In this document: piece after piece, positions 8,686 to 18,220 of the stretch
Position numbering within the stretch: the stretch's first letter is position 1
How the letters are laid out: each line of letters begins with the position of its first letter
Source of the DNA: an uncultured Odoribacter sp.
GTDB taxonomy: Bacteria > Bacteroidota > Bacteroidia > Bacteroidales > Marinifilaceae
DNA: 64,000 nucleotides
Assembly: GCA_910589025.1 (NCBI GenBank)
Contig: CAJURM010000007.1
Location: 69,216-133,215 of the forward strand
Direction of reading: 5' to 3'
Translations under genes and position numbers: made by a program
The notes under the pieces: model-generated
What the model was told of the DNA's origin: nothing
What the model saw: only the letters and a program-made list of their open reading frames with translations
The model's database searches: none

Positions 8686-9792
8686 TTATTTGTCTTCCTC
8701 TTCTCCCTTCACTCCTGCAATCTGTTCCACATTCATATCGCTTTCATTCGCATTGCCTGCCACATCGTAATGAGGCAGCGGATTGCGTCCCAAAGCCACA
8801 TTCTGCATACGGGTATTAAATACGTCAATTGCCAGATAAACAGCTTTTCTCAATCCCTGTTCATTTGCCACACCCTGCCCCGCAATATCGTAAGCCATAC
8901 CACTGACAGTAGAAGTATATACTATCGGCAATCCAGCCACCAAAACAGCTCCCTCCACACCCTCTATGGCTTTAAAAGGAATCATTCCCTGATCATGATA
9001 CAAAGCCAGAATGGCATCAAACTTTTCATACTCCATACCGCTGAACAAGCTATCGGCTGCATAAGGGCCGAGAGCCATGATCCCGTTTTCGCGGGCCTTT
9101 TCTATGGCAGGAATCAGACAAGTTTTTTCTTCTTCTCCGAAAGTGCAGTTCTCACCGGCATGCGGATTCAAACCTAACACTGCAATGCGGGGCTTCCGAA
9201 TCGTAAAATCCCGTTTCAGGCAATAATCAAGCGTTTTTAATTTGTTGAAAACATGCGCTGCCGTCAGATTTTCCGCAATCTCCCGGAAAGGCATATGAGT
9301 GGTAACAAAACCCATCTTCATTTTTTCACCGACCAGCAAAGGCATACCGAATTTTGAATCATACCTCCTGTTCAAAAACTCAACACATCCGTTCGCATTT
9401 TCCAGTTTAAACGAATTAATTCCCTGGGGAGCAGCAACAACCACATCCAACATCCTCTGATCCAAATCGTCCAGTGCCTTCTTCAATACCGACATCGCCG
9501 CTCCGTCGGATTCCGGTGTTTCTTTACCGGCTTCCACCTTCACCGCATCATCCACACAATTGATTACATTACACCGCTTTGAATTGGCATCCTGAGCACT
9601 CTGTATACTGTTTAAATTGAAATTCTCCACACTCAGATTCTTACGATAATAGGCAGCAACCTTGGGCGAACCATAAAACACCGGCGTACAAACCTCACAA
9701 ATCCGGTTTTCTGCCATCATCTTTATGACCAGTTCATAGGCCACTCCGTTTATATCCCCGTGGGTGATTCCGACTTTCAATCTATTTTCCAT
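8686..9792 (-). CDS. pdxA: 4-hydroxythreonine-4-phosphate dehydrogenase
   Basis: A 368-residue NAD-dependent dehydrogenase of the DXP-dependent pyridoxal phosphate pathway. It oxidises 4-phosphohydroxy-L-threonine before condensation by PdxJ. Family segments are the N-terminal GITHGDINGVAYELV, LGLNPHAGE (near 205) and YHDQGMIPFKA (near 268), which contain the divalent-metal histidines. Full length. It has its own -7 element (TATCTTTG at 9816-9823 on the minus strand) just upstream and follows the pnp terminator, so it is probably a separate unit. Confidence 0.95.
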   Translation of the reverse strand: MENRLKVGITHGDINGVAYELVIKMMAENRICEVCTPVFYGSPKVAAYYRKNLSVENFNLNSIQSAQDANSKRCNVINCVDDAVKVEAGKETPESDGAAMSVLKKALDDLDQRMLDVVVAAPQGINSFKLENANGCVEFLNRRYDSKFGMPLLVGEKMKMGFVTTHMPFREIAENLTAAHVFNKLKTLDYCLKRDFTIRKPRIAVLGLNPHAGENCTFGEEEKTCLIPAIEKARENGIMALGPYAADSLFSGMEYEKFDAILALYHDQGMIPFKAIEGVEGAVLVAGLPIVYTSTVSGMAYDIAGQGVANEQGLRKAVYLAIDVFNTRMQNVALGRNPLPHYDVAGNANESDMNVEQIAGVKGEEEDK

Positions 9793-9815
9793 TTTGTTAA
9801 CTATTTTTCGTCACA

Positions 9816-9823
9816 CAAAGATA
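9816..9823 (-). promoter_or_regulatory. -7 promoter element for pdxA
   Basis: TATCTTTG on the minus strand, a full consensus match, ending 23 bases before the pdxA ATG and just past the pnp terminator hairpin. Confidence 0.55.
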
Positions 9824-9840
9824 AGACATTATGGACATAA

Positions 9841-9864
9841 AAAAAGAGGCCGGAGCCTCTTTTT
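9841..9864 (-). terminator. intrinsic terminator of pnp
   Basis: A perfect hairpin AAAAAGAGGC-cgga-GCCTCTTTTT flanked by A and T runs, 21 bases beyond the pnp stop codon on the minus strand. The symmetric A/T flanks would let it act in either direction. Confidence 0.8.
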
Positions 9865-9885
9865 TCCATTTATTGCTATTTTGTA

Positions 9886-12021
9886 TTATTGCTGTTTCTC
9901 CGGATCTTTCCGTTCAGGTCTTGGCAACAAAGCTTTCCGAGAAAGACGCAGCTTACCGGTCTTCTTGTCGATTTCCAGCAACTTCACCTGAATCTTATCC
10001 CCTTCTTTCAGTACATCTTCCACCTTCTCAATCCGTTTGTAGTCAATTTCCGAAATATGCAACAATCCGTCCTTACCAGGCAGAATCTCAATGAAAGCGC
10101 CGAAAGGCATAATGGACTTCACAACTCCGTCATACACCTCCCCTTCTTCAGGTTTGGAAGCAATAGCCTTGATACGGCTGATCGCAATATGAATAGACTC
10201 GGCATTGGTAGCGGAAATATTTACAATACCCTTATTGTCTACCTCCTCAATCGTCACCGTTGCTCCGGATTTCTCCTGAATATCCTGGATAATCTTACCA
10301 CCGGGGCCAATGATAGCACCAATCTGGTCTTTATCGACAATCAACGTCTCAATACGCGGAGCATGCGGCTTCAACTCCGGACGAGGTGCAGGCAACGTCT
10401 GTAAAATAATATTCATGATATGCATACGGCCACGTCTTGCCTGCTCCAATGCTTTTTCAAGAATCTCATAAGGCAGTCCGTCCACCTTGATATCCATCTG
10501 TGTAGCGGTAATACCATCTACCGTTCCGGTCACCTTGAAGTCCATGTCTCCCAAGTGATCCTCATCTCCTAAAATATCAGACAACACAGCATATTTTGCA
10601 CATCCTTTATCAGTAATCAATCCCATAGCAATACCGGTCACCGGTTTTCTAATGGGCACCCCGGCATCCATCAAAGCCAACGTTCCGGCACATACTGTTG
10701 CCATAGAAGACGAACCGTTAGATTCGAGAATATCGGAAACCACACGTACCGTATAAGGATAATCAGCAGGAATCATTCTCTTCAATGCACGGTGTGCCAG
10801 ATTTCCATGACCGATTTCACGACGTCCCACCCCTCTGGTAGCTTTCGCTTCACCGGTAGAGAACGGCGGAAAATTATAATGCAATAAAAAACGCTCTCTT
10901 CCTTGCTCCGTAGCTTCATCCACAATCTTCTCATCCAGCTTCGTACCCAAAGTCACGGTTGAAAGCGACTGCGTCTCCCCCCGGGTAAACACTGATGAAC
11001 CGTGAGGACCGGGCAGGTAACCGACTTCACACCAGATCGGACGAATCTGCTCAGTATTACGTCCATCCAGACGCACACCTTCATCCAGAATCATCCTTCT
11101 CATGGCCTCTTTTTCTACATCGTGATAATAGCGGCCCACCATCGCTTTTTTAGCCTCCCTCTCCTCTTCCGGAATAGTTTCCAGGTATTCTTCCTCCACT
11201 TTATGCAACAACTCACTTCTCAGATGCTTATCGGCATTACACTGACGAGCCACATCGTAAGCCTTCTGGTAACACTTGTCCCATACATCTTTACGCAATT
11301 CCTCATCATTCACTTCATGGCAATAGGTACGTTTCGCCTTTCCGACAGCCTTTGCCAGCTCTTCCTGTACCAGACACTGTTCTTTGATGGCAGCATGGGC
11401 ACACTTGATAGCATCAAGCATTTCCTGCTCAGAAACTTCATCCATTTCACCTTCCACCATCATGATATTTTCATAGGTAGCTCCGACCATAATATCCAAA
11501 TCAGCTTCCTTCAACTGGGAACAAGTCGGATTTATAACAAATTCACCGTTAACACGAGCCACCCTCACTTCAGAAATCGGACCATGAAAAGGAATATCAC
11601 TCACGGCAATGGCAGCAGAAGCAGCCAGTCCAGCTAACGAATCCGGCATAGATTCCTCGTCACCGGAATACAATGTCACCTGCACAAAAGTCTCTGCATG
11701 ATAATCATCCGGAAACAAAGGCCGCAGGGCCCGGTCAATCAAACGGGACACCAGGATTTCATAATCGGAAGCCTTTCCTTCTCTCTTGGTAAATCCGCCG
11801 GGGAAACGTCCCACGGAAGCAAATTTCTCTTTGTAATCCACTGACAAAGGCATAAAATCCACATCCGGACCTGCCTCCTGAGCAGAGACAACGGTTGCCA
11901 GCAACATGGTATTACCCATTTTCAACATAACAGCTCCGTCAGCCTGTTTGGCCAACTTTCCTGTTTCAAGCGTAATCACCCGCCCGTCAGGCAGAGTAAT
12001 GTTCTTTTCGATAACATTCAT
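9886..12021 (-). CDS. pnp: polyribonucleotide nucleotidyltransferase (PNPase)
   Basis: A 711-residue phosphorolytic 3'-5' exoribonuclease. Two RNase PH-like domains (about 10-230 and 325-560, with FPPFSTGEA and ESNGSSSMATVCAG) flank an alpha-helical linker. They are followed by a KH domain (DQIGAIIGPGGKIIQDIQ near 567) and an S1 domain (YDGVVKSIMPFGAFIEILPGKDGLLHISEI). Length is standard. It lies downstream of rpsO on the same strand, the classic rpsO-pnp order, but a strong hairpin lies between them. Confidence 0.97.
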   Translation of the reverse strand: MNVIEKNITLPDGRVITLETGKLAKQADGAVMLKMGNTMLLATVVSAQEAGPDVDFMPLSVDYKEKFASVGRFPGGFTKREGKASDYEILVSRLIDRALRPLFPDDYHAETFVQVTLYSGDEESMPDSLAGLAASAAIAVSDIPFHGPISEVRVARVNGEFVINPTCSQLKEADLDIMVGATYENIMMVEGEMDEVSEQEMLDAIKCAHAAIKEQCLVQEELAKAVGKAKRTYCHEVNDEELRKDVWDKCYQKAYDVARQCNADKHLRSELLHKVEEEYLETIPEEEREAKKAMVGRYYHDVEKEAMRRMILDEGVRLDGRNTEQIRPIWCEVGYLPGPHGSSVFTRGETQSLSTVTLGTKLDEKIVDEATEQGRERFLLHYNFPPFSTGEAKATRGVGRREIGHGNLAHRALKRMIPADYPYTVRVVSDILESNGSSSMATVCAGTLALMDAGVPIRKPVTGIAMGLITDKGCAKYAVLSDILGDEDHLGDMDFKVTGTVDGITATQMDIKVDGLPYEILEKALEQARRGRMHIMNIILQTLPAPRPELKPHAPRIETLIVDKDQIGAIIGPGGKIIQDIQEKSGATVTIEEVDNKGIVNISATNAESIHIAISRIKAIASKPEEGEVYDGVVKSIMPFGAFIEILPGKDGLLHISEIDYKRIEKVEDVLKEGDKIQVKLLEIDKKTGKLRLSRKALLPRPERKDPEKQQ

Positions 12022-12130
12022 AATTTTACTGTTAAAATAAATTCATTTTAACGGAATTCTTTCTTTGACAGACAGTCCGGCAATGACCGTACTGCTTTAT
12101 TGGAGGTGTGGAGGGGAGATAATAATAAAA

Positions 12131-12156
12131 ACCAGCCCGGAGAACTCCGGGCCGGT
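12131..12156 (-). terminator. hairpin between rpsO and pnp
   Basis: GCCCGGAG-aa-CTCCGGGC with a further ACC/GGT closing pair, followed on the minus strand by a short U-rich stretch. It lies just beyond the rpsO stop. Partial termination or an RNase processing site would both fit the rpsO-pnp arrangement. Confidence 0.65.
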
Positions 12157-12169
12157 TGGTAACGTATGA

Positions 12170-12439
12170 TTATTTACGTAAATTCAACGCCTTAATAATA
12201 GAACGGTATCTTTCGATATCTTTTCTTTTCAGGTAATCCAATAATGCTCTACGCTTTCCTACCAACTTGATCAATGCTCTCTGTGTAGCAAAATCCTTGT
12301 GGTTTTTCTTCAAATGCTCTGTCAAATGATTAATACGGTAGGAAAACAAAGAAATCTGAGACTCTGCGGACCCAGTATCTTTATTAGACTTCCCGTACTG
12401 TGAAAAAAGCTCTTCTTTCTTTTCAGCTGTTAAATACAT
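12170..12439 (-). CDS. rpsO: 30S ribosomal protein S15
   Basis: An 89-residue small-subunit protein that binds the central domain of 16S rRNA. The sequence carries the family hallmarks GSAESQI near residue 22, INHLTEHLKKNHKDF and the C-terminal LVGKRRALLDYLKRKDIERY. It has the exact usual length. A TATCTTTG promoter element lies at 12480-12487 on the minus strand, and a hairpin follows the gene before pnp. Confidence 0.97.
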   Translation of the reverse strand: MYLTAEKKEELFSQYGKSNKDTGSAESQISLFSYRINHLTEHLKKNHKDFATQRALIKLVGKRRALLDYLKRKDIERYRSIIKALNLRK

Positions 12440-12479
12440 AATTACTAATCTTTTAAATTAAAATATTCTTTAAACGGCG

Positions 12480-12487
12480 CAAAGATA
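12480..12487 (-). promoter_or_regulatory. -7 promoter element for rpsO
   Basis: TATCTTTG on the minus strand, full match to the Bacteroidetes -7 consensus, 40 bases before the rpsO ATG. Confidence 0.6.
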
Positions 12488-12569
12488 CGGTTTATTCCCC
12501 AATAAACAAGCAATTGTCCTAAAAAAATGAAAAAACGGCAATCCTTGATTATTTTTGCCATATATTTTT

Positions 12570-12577
12570 TATTTTTG
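12570..12577 (+). promoter_or_regulatory. candidate -7 element for the DUF1573 pair
   Basis: TATTTTTG matches TAnnTTTG and lies 58 bases before the ATG at 12636 in a strongly AT-rich stretch. No confident -33 partner. Confidence 0.4.
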
Positions 12578-12635
12578 TTGGATTTTATGGTATAACTGAT
12601 TTCATTCATAACATTAACAATATAAATTTTTAACG

Positions 12636-13688
12636 ATGAAAAGACTATTGTTTTTATTTTTGACACTCATTCCCTTGCTGACATTCAGCCAGAAAGCTAA
12701 AATCGAATTTGAGAAAACTTCCCATGACTTCGGAACAATCAGTGAAACGGGAGGCCCCGCAGTTTACGACTTCGTTTTTAAAAATACAGGCGATGCCCCC
12801 CTTATCCTGAACAGTGTACGTGCCAGTTGCGGCTGCACCACCCCTTCCTGGAGCCGCCAACCGATTGCACCGGGACAAACCGGTTCTGTAAAGGTAAGTT
12901 TTGATCCTCGCCACCGTCCGGGACGCTTCAACAAAAGCATTACCGTAAACTCCAATGCTTCAAACGCAGTAAGCTCACTCAGCATCCACGGCATGGTCAG
13001 CTCCAAACCCGCCGACCCTTATGCAGCTTACCGCTATACGGTGGGAAAACTGAAAATCACAGCCAACAGCCTGAACTTAGGAAGCATTAACAACACGGCT
13101 ACAGTAGAAAAAGCCCTGGATATCATCAATACCGGGGAAGAACCCGTTACCGTAACGACTACTGCTACCCCCTCATTCATGACCGTAACGGTAAATCCGG
13201 CAACCTTGAAAAAAGGAGAAAAAGGAAAAATAACCGTAAAATACAACGCTACCGCCAAAAAAGACTGGGGATTCGTTTCTGATAAAATCAACGTTACCGT
13301 CTCTCCCGATGCCAAAGGGGAAATCAGCGTCGTAGCCAACATCAAAGAAGATTTTTCAAACGTAAAGCCTGAAGAAGCTCCCGCAGCCAAATTCTCCGAA
13401 ACTTCTGCCGAATTGGGCGTATTAACCAAGAACACGACCCACAAACATGAATTTTACATTCAAAACGACGGAAAATCAGACTTGATTATCCACAAAATCA
13501 AGACTTCCGACAACACCGTCACGGCACATCCGGCACGTACTGTCATCAAACCGGGCAAAAAAACAAAAGTGAACATCACACTGAAAACCGACGAACAGCC
13601 GGGTAAAAAAGTAAAAATCATTTCATTCACCCTTAACGATCCGAAAAATACCATTGTCTCCTATAAACTGAGCGGAGAAATTCAATAA
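12636..13688 (+). CDS. secreted DUF1573 protein (first of tandem pair)
   Basis: A 350-residue exported protein. Residues 1-18 form a signal peptide (LLFLFLTLIPLLTFSQ). Three immunoglobulin-like repeats of the DUF1573/ASH type follow: about 23-120, with the hallmark SCGCTTPSW and PGQTGSVKVSFDP; about 130-225; and about 240-350. The repeats have the form E...DFG.I...GPAVYDFVFKNTGDAPL. Such proteins are abundant in the Bacteroidetes periplasm and surface, but their biochemical role is unknown. The second and third repeats have lost the cysteines. A hairpin terminator separates it from its paralogue. Confidence 0.85.
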   Translation: MKRLLFLFLTLIPLLTFSQKAKIEFEKTSHDFGTISETGGPAVYDFVFKNTGDAPLILNSVRASCGCTTPSWSRQPIAPGQTGSVKVSFDPRHRPGRFNKSITVNSNASNAVSSLSIHGMVSSKPADPYAAYRYTVGKLKITANSLNLGSINNTATVEKALDIINTGEEPVTVTTTATPSFMTVTVNPATLKKGEKGKITVKYNATAKKDWGFVSDKINVTVSPDAKGEISVVANIKEDFSNVKPEEAPAAKFSETSAELGVLTKNTTHKHEFYIQNDGKSDLIIHKIKTSDNTVTAHPARTVIKPGKKTKVNITLKTDEQPGKKVKIISFTLNDPKNTIVSYKLSGEIQ

Positions 13689-13698
13689 GCCGAATCCC

Positions 13699-13734
13699 GA
13701 AACCTCCGGCAGGACCATTACCTGCGGAGGTTTC
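13699..13734 (+). terminator. hairpin between the two DUF1573 genes
   Basis: GAAACCTCCG and CGGAGGTTTC arms with an internal CAGG/CCTG pair around a short loop, followed by ATTTTG. It lies 10 bases after the first DUF1573 stop. Confidence 0.65.
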
Positions 13735-13765
13735 ATTTTGACTATGAAAAGAAAACAATCATCTT

Positions 13766-14842
13766 ATGAAGCTGATTTTAATCCTCCTGTTCTCACTTTT
13801 CACCGGCAACCTCGTGGCACAATCCGGAGTGTTGACATTTAAGAAGAAAGAAATCCAATTAGCCGGACTAAAAGCCGACGACACACCGACAACAGTGACC
13901 TTCCAGGTAAAAAACACTGGAAAACAACCGGTGCTCATCTCCAAAGTGATCCCGATGTTCCCGCGCATGAATGCCGATTGGGACAAATCGCCCGTCCTGC
14001 CGGGGAAATCCGCAGAAATACGCATTTCATTCACACCGCAGGACTTACCGGAACAATTCAACTACATCGTCAACGTGAACTCCAACGCTCAAAATCCGCG
14101 CGAACAGCTCCGGATCAGCGGAAACATCACCGACAACCCAGAAAAACCGACTCTGCTCTATAAAACCGACCTGTCTGGTGTAAAATTCAAGACCAATAAC
14201 ATCAGCTTCGGCAAAATATTCATCCAACAGGTCGCCAAAGACACCGTTTACTTTTACAACACTCGGGAAAAAGCCGTAACCGTTTCCACCCGTTACACCC
14301 CTTCCCACATCAAAGCCGAAGTCTATCCGCAAACCGTACAACCGGGAGAACGGGGTATGCTGGTACTTACGTATGATGCCGTTGCAAAAAATGACTATGG
14401 ATACATCTTTGACTCCGTCATACTGAAATTCGATGATGATAATTCCTATAACAACCGACTTACGGTAACAGCCAACATCGCAGAAGATTTCAGCAAGCTG
14501 AGCAAAAAAGAGCTGGAAAACGCTCCGGTAGTCCATTTTGAAAAAACCGCCATCGAATTCGGCGACCTTATTCAGGGCGAAAAGGCAAACTGTGACTTCA
14601 CCCTCGAAAACAAAGGCAACACCGCACTGATTATCCGGAAGACCAAAGCCAGTTGCGGATGCACCGCTGTTACACTGGGAGAAACCACCGTTGCCCCCGG
14701 ACAAAAGACAGTCATACGGACTACCTTCAACTCCGCCGGCAAATCCGGACGGCAATACAAATCCATCACCGTCATTACCAACGACCCAAAAACTCCGGAA
14801 ACCCATCTGACTATCTCCGGAAATGTGAAGAATAAAAGTTGA
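13766..14842 (+). CDS. secreted DUF1573 protein (second of tandem pair)
   Basis: A 358-residue paralogue of the preceding protein. It has a signal peptide (residues 1-19, ILILLFSLFTGNLVAQ) and three Ig-like DUF1573 repeats. Here the last repeat keeps the SCGCTAV motif (near residue 297), whereas the first has lost it, the reverse of the upstream paralogue. It ends 10 bases before mutS2 on the same strand, so the two are probably co-transcribed although no functional link is known. Confidence 0.85.
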   Translation: MKLILILLFSLFTGNLVAQSGVLTFKKKEIQLAGLKADDTPTTVTFQVKNTGKQPVLISKVIPMFPRMNADWDKSPVLPGKSAEIRISFTPQDLPEQFNYIVNVNSNAQNPREQLRISGNITDNPEKPTLLYKTDLSGVKFKTNNISFGKIFIQQVAKDTVYFYNTREKAVTVSTRYTPSHIKAEVYPQTVQPGERGMLVLTYDAVAKNDYGYIFDSVILKFDDDNSYNNRLTVTANIAEDFSKLSKKELENAPVVHFEKTAIEFGDLIQGEKANCDFTLENKGNTALIIRKTKASCGCTAVTLGETTVAPGQKTVIRTTFNSAGKSGRQYKSITVITNDPKTPETHLTISGNVKNKS

Positions 14843-14852
14843 AAAGTGCCCC

Positions 14853-17327
14853 ATGATCTACCCGGACAACTTTGAAAGCAAAATAAAATTCGACCGAATC
14901 CGGCAGTTGATTAAAAGCCACTGCCAAAGTGAAATGGGCAAAGAACTGACTGAAAAAATGCAATTTTCAGACCAGGCAGACTACATCCGCCGGCAGCAGG
15001 AAGAAACCGGTGAATTCATGCGTATCCTGCAAGAAGAAGAATTTCCGGGCAATACGTATGCCGACGCCCGTCCCTTCCTGAATAAAATCCGGATAGAGGG
15101 ACTGTTTTTAGAATTGCACGAACTCGTTACGCTGAAAAACTCCCTGGAATCCCTTTCGGCCATCGTACGCTTTTTTCATGGCAAACAGGAGCAATATCCC
15201 CGCCTCACCGACAGAGCCGGATTAATCCGACTCTTTCCTTACGTACTGCAACGCCTGGACGCCATCGTCTCCAAACACGGCAATATCAAAGACAACGCCT
15301 CTCCCGAACTGGCAGACATCCGGCACCAGTTGGTAAAAAAACAAGCCGGCATCTCCAGAAGGATGCAGACCCTCCTGCAACAAGCCCAATCCGAAGGATG
15401 GGCGGAAAAAGAGAGCTCCATATCCATCCGGGACGGACGGATGGTCATTCCCGTCCCGGCAGCTTACAAACGAAGAATCAACGGTATCGTACACGACGAA
15501 TCCGCCACCGGCAAAACCTCCTACATCGAACCGGCGGAAATCATCGAAACCAACAACGAAATCCGGGAATTGCAACTCGAAGAAAAAAGGGAAATCACCC
15601 GCATCCTGCGGAAATTTGCCGATGACATCCGCCCCTATATAGACGACCTCATACCCGCCTACGACTTCATGGCCTTTGTCGACTTCGTAAAAGCCAAAGC
15701 CGCCTTTTCCCTGTCCATCGAAGCCATCACACCCGTATTTTCCGACCAACCGGAAATACTCTGGTATGAAGCCCGCCACCCTCTCCTCTACCTGGCACTC
15801 AAAAATACAGACAAGAATTTAATTCCTCTGAACATAGAAATCAACGAAGAACAACGCATCATCCTGATTTCCGGTCCCAACGCCGGAGGAAAATCCGTCT
15901 GCCTGCAAACTTCCGGTCTGCTGCAATACATGTTCCAGTGCGGCTTGCCCGTTCCCGTCAATGAAGCCAGCCGCTTCGGAATCTTCCGCCATATCCTGAT
16001 AGACATCGGCGACGAACAGTCGATTGAAAACGACCTGAGTACCTACAGCTCCCATCTGATTAACATGAAAAACTTTGTGCGGCACGGAGACAGGGACACA
16101 CTCATACTCATTGACGAATTCGGGACGGGAACAGAACCCATGCTGGGGGGAGCCATCGCCGAAGCCATCCTGCATGCCCTGAACCAAAACAACGTAAAAG
16201 GAGTCATTACCACCCACTATACCAATCTGAAACATTACGCCTCAGCCACTCCCGGAATTGAAAACGGAGCCATGCTCTACGACAATCACCGGATGATGCC
16301 CTTGTTCGAGCTGCAAATTGGAAAACCGGGCTCCTCCTTCGCTTTCGAAATAGCCAAAAAAATAGGACTTCCCAAAGAGATTCTGGAAGACGCCGCCAGA
16401 AAAATAGGTACCGACCACATCAATTACGACAAACACCTCAAAGACATTGCCCGCGACAAACGCTATTGGGAAGAAAAGCGGAAAAAAATACATGAAAACG
16501 AAAAGCGGCTTGATAATGTCGTGGAACGCTACAGCCAAGAACTCAACGAAGCCTCCCGGCTCAGAAAAGAAATCATCCGCGAAGCGCAGGAAAAGGCCCG
16601 GGCATTGATAACCGCAGCCAACAAAACCATAGAAAACACCATCCGGGAAATCAAAGAAAGCCAGGCGGAAAAAGAAAAAACCAAAGTTGCCCGGCAGAAA
16701 CTGGAAGAACAACAAAAGAAAATCATTCCGGAAGAGGAGGAAGAAGAACGCCTGCGTCGGAAAATCGAAAAAATAAAAAGCAGAGAGAACCGCAAATCCC
16801 GAAACAATCCTGCCGGAAACCGATCCGGCGACACGCAAGCTGCACCTCCTACCGCCATACAAAAAGGCGATTGCGTAAAACTGCCCAACCAGGCCACGGG
16901 AGAAGTCATGGAAATCAAAGACAAAAAGGCAATCGTTGCTTTGGGAAACATACAAACCACAGTTCCCCTCGGCCAATTACAAAAAATATCAGCCAACCAG
17001 GCCAAAAAACTGGGCAAACCATCCGTCCCGGCCTCCAACTGGTCCGGATTCAGGGAAAACCTAAGTCAGAAACGCCTGCTATTCAAACCCGAAATCGACG
17101 TCCGGGGCATGCGCGGAGACGAAGCCCTGCAAAAAGTAACGGCCTTCATTGACGAAGCCGTCATGCTCGACTCCAAAGACCTCCGCATCCTGCACGGCAC
17201 AGGTACCGGAGCCCTGCGGCAATTGATCCGCCAATACCTGAGCACCAATCCTGTCATCAGCTCCTATAGCGACGAACAGATTCAATTGGGAGGTGCCGGC
17301 ATTACCGTTGTCCGCTTAGATATATAA
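14853..17327 (+). CDS. mutS2: endonuclease MutS2
   Basis: An 824-residue MutS-family ATPase acting on branched DNA or, as shown in other bacteria, on collided ribosomes. The core and clamp helices occupy the first about 300 residues. Walker A GPNAGGKS lies near residue 340 and Walker B LILIDEFGTGTEP near 420. A long charged coiled coil (about 515-645) and a linker follow, and a C-terminal Smr nuclease domain begins with IDVRGMRGDEA (near 746) and contains HGTGTGALR. There is no mismatch-recognition domain I. Full length for the family. Confidence 0.95.
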   Translation: MIYPDNFESKIKFDRIRQLIKSHCQSEMGKELTEKMQFSDQADYIRRQQEETGEFMRILQEEEFPGNTYADARPFLNKIRIEGLFLELHELVTLKNSLESLSAIVRFFHGKQEQYPRLTDRAGLIRLFPYVLQRLDAIVSKHGNIKDNASPELADIRHQLVKKQAGISRRMQTLLQQAQSEGWAEKESSISIRDGRMVIPVPAAYKRRINGIVHDESATGKTSYIEPAEIIETNNEIRELQLEEKREITRILRKFADDIRPYIDDLIPAYDFMAFVDFVKAKAAFSLSIEAITPVFSDQPEILWYEARHPLLYLALKNTDKNLIPLNIEINEEQRIILISGPNAGGKSVCLQTSGLLQYMFQCGLPVPVNEASRFGIFRHILIDIGDEQSIENDLSTYSSHLINMKNFVRHGDRDTLILIDEFGTGTEPMLGGAIAEAILHALNQNNVKGVITTHYTNLKHYASATPGIENGAMLYDNHRMMPLFELQIGKPGSSFAFEIAKKIGLPKEILEDAARKIGTDHINYDKHLKDIARDKRYWEEKRKKIHENEKRLDNVVERYSQELNEASRLRKEIIREAQEKARALITAANKTIENTIREIKESQAEKEKTKVARQKLEEQQKKIIPEEEEEERLRRKIEKIKSRENRKSRNNPAGNRSGDTQAAPPTAIQKGDCVKLPNQATGEVMEIKDKKAIVALGNIQTTVPLGQLQKISANQAKKLGKPSVPASNWSGFRENLSQKRLLFKPEIDVRGMRGDEALQKVTAFIDEAVMLDSKDLRILHGTGTGALRQLIRQYLSTNPVISSYSDEQIQLGGAGITVVRLDI

Positions 17328-17356
17328 AAGGGACGGAGTTCCCTCCATCCCCTTTT
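17326..17356 (+). terminator. terminator after mutS2
   Basis: AAAAGGGACGGAG and CTCCATCCCCTTTT can pair around TTCC with one G-U and one bulge; the hairpin starts within the mutS2 stop codon and is followed by a T-rich run. It lies between convergent mutS2 and kdsA and may serve both. Confidence 0.6.
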
Positions 17357-17381
17357 CAACTTTTCAATTTTTTTACCCCAT

Positions 17382-18194
17382 TCAACTTTCTCTCACCGCC
17401 TCCCGAATCCGTACCAATTTCTCCAACAACCCCTCCATCAAATCCAAGCGCAGCATATTGGCACCGTCTGATTTGGCATGAGGCGGGTCCATGTGGGTCT
17501 CAATAAACAATCCATCCGCCCCGACCGCTATCCCCGCCTTAGCGATAGTCTCAATCAACGCCGGTTGTCCCCCGGTCACCCCGCAAGCCTGGTTGGGCTG
17601 CTGCAAAGAATGCGTGGCATCAATCACCACCGGACAGTGACATTCCTGCTGCATAATCTTTATCCCCCGGTAATCCACCACCAAATCCTGGTACCCGAAA
17701 GTCGTCCCCCGTTCCGTTACCATCACATCCGGATTATTCGATTCCCGCACCTTCTCCACAGCAAAACGCATCGCCTCCGGAGAAAGAAACTGCCCTTTCT
17801 TCACATTCACAACACGCCCCGTACGGGCTGCCGCCACCAACAAATCTGTCTGTCGGCATAAGAAAGCCGGTATCTGCAACACATCCACATACTCTGCCGC
17901 CAGAACAGCATCCTCCGGACTATGGACATCAGTCACCACCGGTATCTGAAACTCCTTTCTGACTTTAGCCAATATTTCCAAAGCCTTCACATCCCCGATT
18001 CCAGTAAAAGAATCCAAACGGGAACGATTGGCCTTCTTAAACGACCCTTTAAACACATAAGGGATACCCCATCTATTCGTCAATTCCGACACATGTTCCG
18101 CAATCTTAAGCGCCATTTCCTCACCTTCAATCACACAGGGACCTGCCAGCAAGAAAAACATATCCGAATCTTTAATCTTTTCTATTATATTCAT
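17382..18194 (-). CDS. kdsA: 3-deoxy-8-phosphooctulonate (KDO-8-P) synthase
   Basis: A 270-residue aldolase-type enzyme condensing phosphoenolpyruvate with D-arabinose-5-phosphate to form KDO-8-phosphate for lipopolysaccharide inner core. Signature segments are LLAGPCVIEGEEMALKIAE near the N-terminus, GSFKKANRSR, VVTDVHSPEDA and DATHSLQQPNQACGVTGG. The residue after the initial motif region and the general make-up fit either metal-dependent or metal-independent forms. It lies 26 bases downstream of rarA on the same strand. Confidence 0.96.
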   Translation of the reverse strand: MNIIEKIKDSDMFFLLAGPCVIEGEEMALKIAEHVSELTNRWGIPYVFKGSFKKANRSRLDSFTGIGDVKALEILAKVRKEFQIPVVTDVHSPEDAVLAAEYVDVLQIPAFLCRQTDLLVAAARTGRVVNVKKGQFLSPEAMRFAVEKVRESNNPDVMVTERGTTFGYQDLVVDYRGIKIMQQECHCPVVIDATHSLQQPNQACGVTGGQPALIETIAKAGIAVGADGLFIETHMDPPHAKSDGANMLRLDLMEGLLEKLVRIREAVRES

Positions 18195-18220
18195 TGTCTA
18201 TTTATTAAAAATCATCACCA

